From Treponema sp. (GTDB taxonomy: Bacteria; Spirochaetota; Spirochaetia; Treponematales; Breznakiellaceae), in the NCBI GenBank assembly GCA_031265845.1, contig JAISCC010000105.1, positions 1 to 64,000 on the forward strand: a stretch of DNA of 64,000 nucleotides. The letters run 5' to 3'. A program made the position numbers and the translations under genes. How positions within the stretch are numbered: position 1 is the first letter of the stretch; each line of letters starts with the position of its first letter. Of the stretch, positions 62,629 through 64,000 are shown piece by piece. The notes beneath the pieces were generated by a model. That model saw only the letters and a list, made by a program, of their open reading frames with translations. It did not search any database and was not told where the DNA came from.

Positions 62629-64000
62629 TTGCAGAAAATAAGCTTTAAATATATTTATGGCGTCTTGTCAAAAAAGACAAAATATGCCGCAAGCATGTAC
62701 GACCAAAACTTTATCCTTTTTAAAAAGAAAGACAATCTCTTTGTAAGATTGGCATTCAGATACAAAAAGTTTATAGTGCGTGTTCCTATTTTAAATAAAT
62801 ACGCTTTGAGTTGTAAGGAGAAATATGTTGAAAATAATAAAACCGAATATTATTTAAATATTGAGCCTTATTTGGCGCAGAATAACGTTGAATTTATTTA
62901 CACAATCTATAGACTTATGTTAAATAGAGATCCGGATGAATTGGGATTTAATTTTTATACCCATCTTATACAAGACAGCGGAGACAAGTGTGTAGTAATA
63001 TATTCAATTTCAAAATCACAAGAATTTGGAAGCCGTTTTAAAATATTTAATATTGATAAGTATAAAAAGGCTTGTATGAAATATAGAATTTTAATAATTG
63101 GAAAATATATACCGTTTGTGAGAAGTTATATATATAATAAATTATCGCATAAAGCGATAATAGATTTGAGAGAATTCGTTATTTCAAAAACTTCACGTAT
63201 GGAATATGAAACATCTATCTATATAAATCAATTACGAGAACGGCTGAATACGCAAAATATTGAATTACAAACAAGTATCAATAGGCTTGAGCGGCGCGTG
63301 GAGGCGGAGTCGGGCGAGCTGCGGGAGAGCGTGTCTGGCTTGGAGCGGCGCGTGGAGGCGGAGTCGGGCGAGCTGCGGGAGAGCGTAGATTATGCTCATA
63401 TTAGAATAGATGACGTAGTCTACAGAATGGGCCCTTACATTGAAAATCAATGGCAGGAGTTGCCCGATATGCTTGAATCAAATGGCATTCTTGATATTCC
63501 TTCATATCTTAAAAAGTCGATGGAGGACGTTAATGATGTTCTTTTTGAGAATATTTCAAAATACGACAAATTTTATTTATTGCTTGCCAATTTAAGCAGA
63601 GGATCAAAAGAAAATTTACATAAATTCTGGGAGAACTATTTATATGATATCAAAAAGAGCTGTGAAGAGTGCGGGCATTTGCCTGTGGTTGATATCGGTT
63701 GTGGAAAAGGAGATTTCTTAGAATTTCTAAGAGATAATGGCATTAAAGGAGAAGGAGTTGATATAAATAAAGCAAGCGCTGAAATTGCCATTCATAAAGG
63801 GCTTGATGTAAGCGTAGCGGATGCTTTTGACTATATCAAGGCGCTTGGTGATAATTCAACAAGCGTAATCTCGTTGTTAGAAGTTGCGGAACATATATCG
63901 TTTGAATATTTTTTCAAATTATGCGATGAAATCTCAAAAAAAATAGCAAATAACGGCTGTTTTGTGATGGATACAATTAATCCATGGTGTTATTATAAAC
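62629..64000 (+). CDS. DUF4214-coil-methyltransferase protein (partial, right edge)
   Basis: A frame open from a TTG at 62629 (GGAGG seven bases upstream) to the window end, 457 codons; the track misses it because it has no stop here. Residues ~88-135 resemble DUF4214 (FIYTIYRLMLNRDPDELGFN). Residues ~200-260 form a coiled coil with two identical 18-residue units, LERRVEAESGELRESV plus two. From ~345 a class I SAM methyltransferase begins (VVDIGCGKGDFLEFL, GVDINKASAEIAI, VISLLEVAEHI). Methyltransferases next to Wzm/Wzt often cap the O-chain end, and coiled coils act as length rulers in E. coli WbdD. A capping role is an inference; the C-terminal end is unseen. Confidence 0.8.
   Translation, partial: MQKISFKYIYGVLSKKTKYAASMYDQNFILFKKKDNLFVRLAFRYKKFIVRVPILNKYALSCKEKYVENNKTEYYLNIEPYLAQNNVEFIYTIYRLMLNRDPDELGFNFYTHLIQDSGDKCVVIYSISKSQEFGSRFKIFNIDKYKKACMKYRILIIGKYIPFVRSYIYNKLSHKAIIDLREFVISKTSRMEYETSIYINQLRERLNTQNIELQTSINRLERRVEAESGELRESVSGLERRVEAESGELRESVDYAHIRIDDVVYRMGPYIENQWQELPDMLESNGILDIPSYLKKSMEDVNDVLFENISKYDKFYLLLANLSRGSKENLHKFWENYLYDIKKSCEECGHLPVVDIGCGKGDFLEFLRDNGIKGEGVDINKASAEIAIHKGLDVSVADAFDYIKALGDNSTSVISLLEVAEHISFEYFFKLCDEISKKIANNGCFVMDTINPWCYYK
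63286..63393 (+). repeat. Two 54-bp tandem repeats inside the methyltransferase coil
   Basis: Copies at 63286-63339 and 63340-63393 are nearly identical at the base level and encode 18-residue coil units (LERRVEAESGELRESV and two more). The block is GC-rich with many GAG, GCG and CGG codons, while the gene around it is AT-rich. The near identity and the composition show recent expansion or insertion. Confidence 0.85.

Overview
Organism. The window reads as a chromosome segment of a Treponema-like spirochaete, probably a host- or gut-associated species. The evidence is an archaeal-type one-chain PheS, an RpoB with Asn at the position equivalent to E. coli Ser531 (the natural rifampicin-resistance residue of treponemes), an acetate kinase with the long C-terminal tail, an exported BspA-type leucine-rich-repeat gene (here broken), PDDEXK-type transposase debris, and many small lipoproteins. 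Several accessory genes are frameshifted or reduced to fragments, which suggests active gene decay. These taxonomic points are inferences from protein content; no search was run. Layout. 0-4.4 kb: a polyprenyl-phosphate sugar transferase that starts polysaccharide synthesis, an exported protein and a TGS-uridine kinase. 4.5-9.9 kb: tRNA-His, then a minus-strand set (CapA-like lipoprotein, AroA, MarC, PheS). 9.9-11.6 kb: a decayed stretch. 11.6-23.9 kb: the classical tRNA-Thr/rpmG/tRNA-Trp/secE/nusG/rplKAJL/rpoBC block, with an rplL-rpoB attenuator and a strong terminator after rpoC. 24-32.3 kb: a minus-strand, self-contained mannitol-type PTS operon (EIICB, HPr, MtlR-like regulator, EIIA, 1-phosphofructokinase, sorbitol/sorbose-phosphate-type dehydrogenase, EI); the regulator gene carries a 15-base G/C tract. 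32.3-34.9 kb: an accessory scar with inverted repeats, two copies of a BspA-type 5' end, a frameshifted gene and a 21-bp repeat array. 35-49.6 kb: thyX, a GH36 alpha-galactosidase, an orphan response regulator, ackA, a PfkB kinase, tRNA-Arg, tRNA-Glu, infC-rpmI-rplT, zapB/zapA-like genes, manA, a five-GYF-domain lipoprotein, tRNA-Leu and a sialate O-acetylesterase-like gene. 49.6-54.5 kb: SulP and AzlD-like transporters and a large fibronectin-III-like lipoprotein preceded by a second 15-base C tract. 55-64 kb: a surface-polysaccharide locus. How genes work together. The polysaccharide locus encodes Gmd, an Rmd-like reductase, a perosamine-synthase-like aminotransferase and a NeuD/PglD-like acyltransferase, so it can make GDP-D-rhamnose and an N-acylated GDP-perosamine from GDP-mannose. 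Wzm/Wzt-type ABC proteins would export the chain. It is followed by a membrane-anchored protein that looks like a free-standing Wzt cargo-binding domain, and by a DUF4214-coil-methyltransferase that runs off the window and is absent from the ORF track. ManA at 43.7 kb could feed mannose-6-phosphate into the same pathway. Base composition changes sharply inside the Rmd-like gene (about 57.47 kb), from a very G-rich style to an AT-rich one, so the locus is a mosaic. The most interesting items are the two 15-base homopolymers placed where slippage would switch a regulator or couple a leader ORF to a lipoprotein, the PTS operon that may route a hexitol through fructose-1-phosphate, the split Wzt-like export system, and a family of TTCAAAAC/GTTTTGAA intergenic palindromes.
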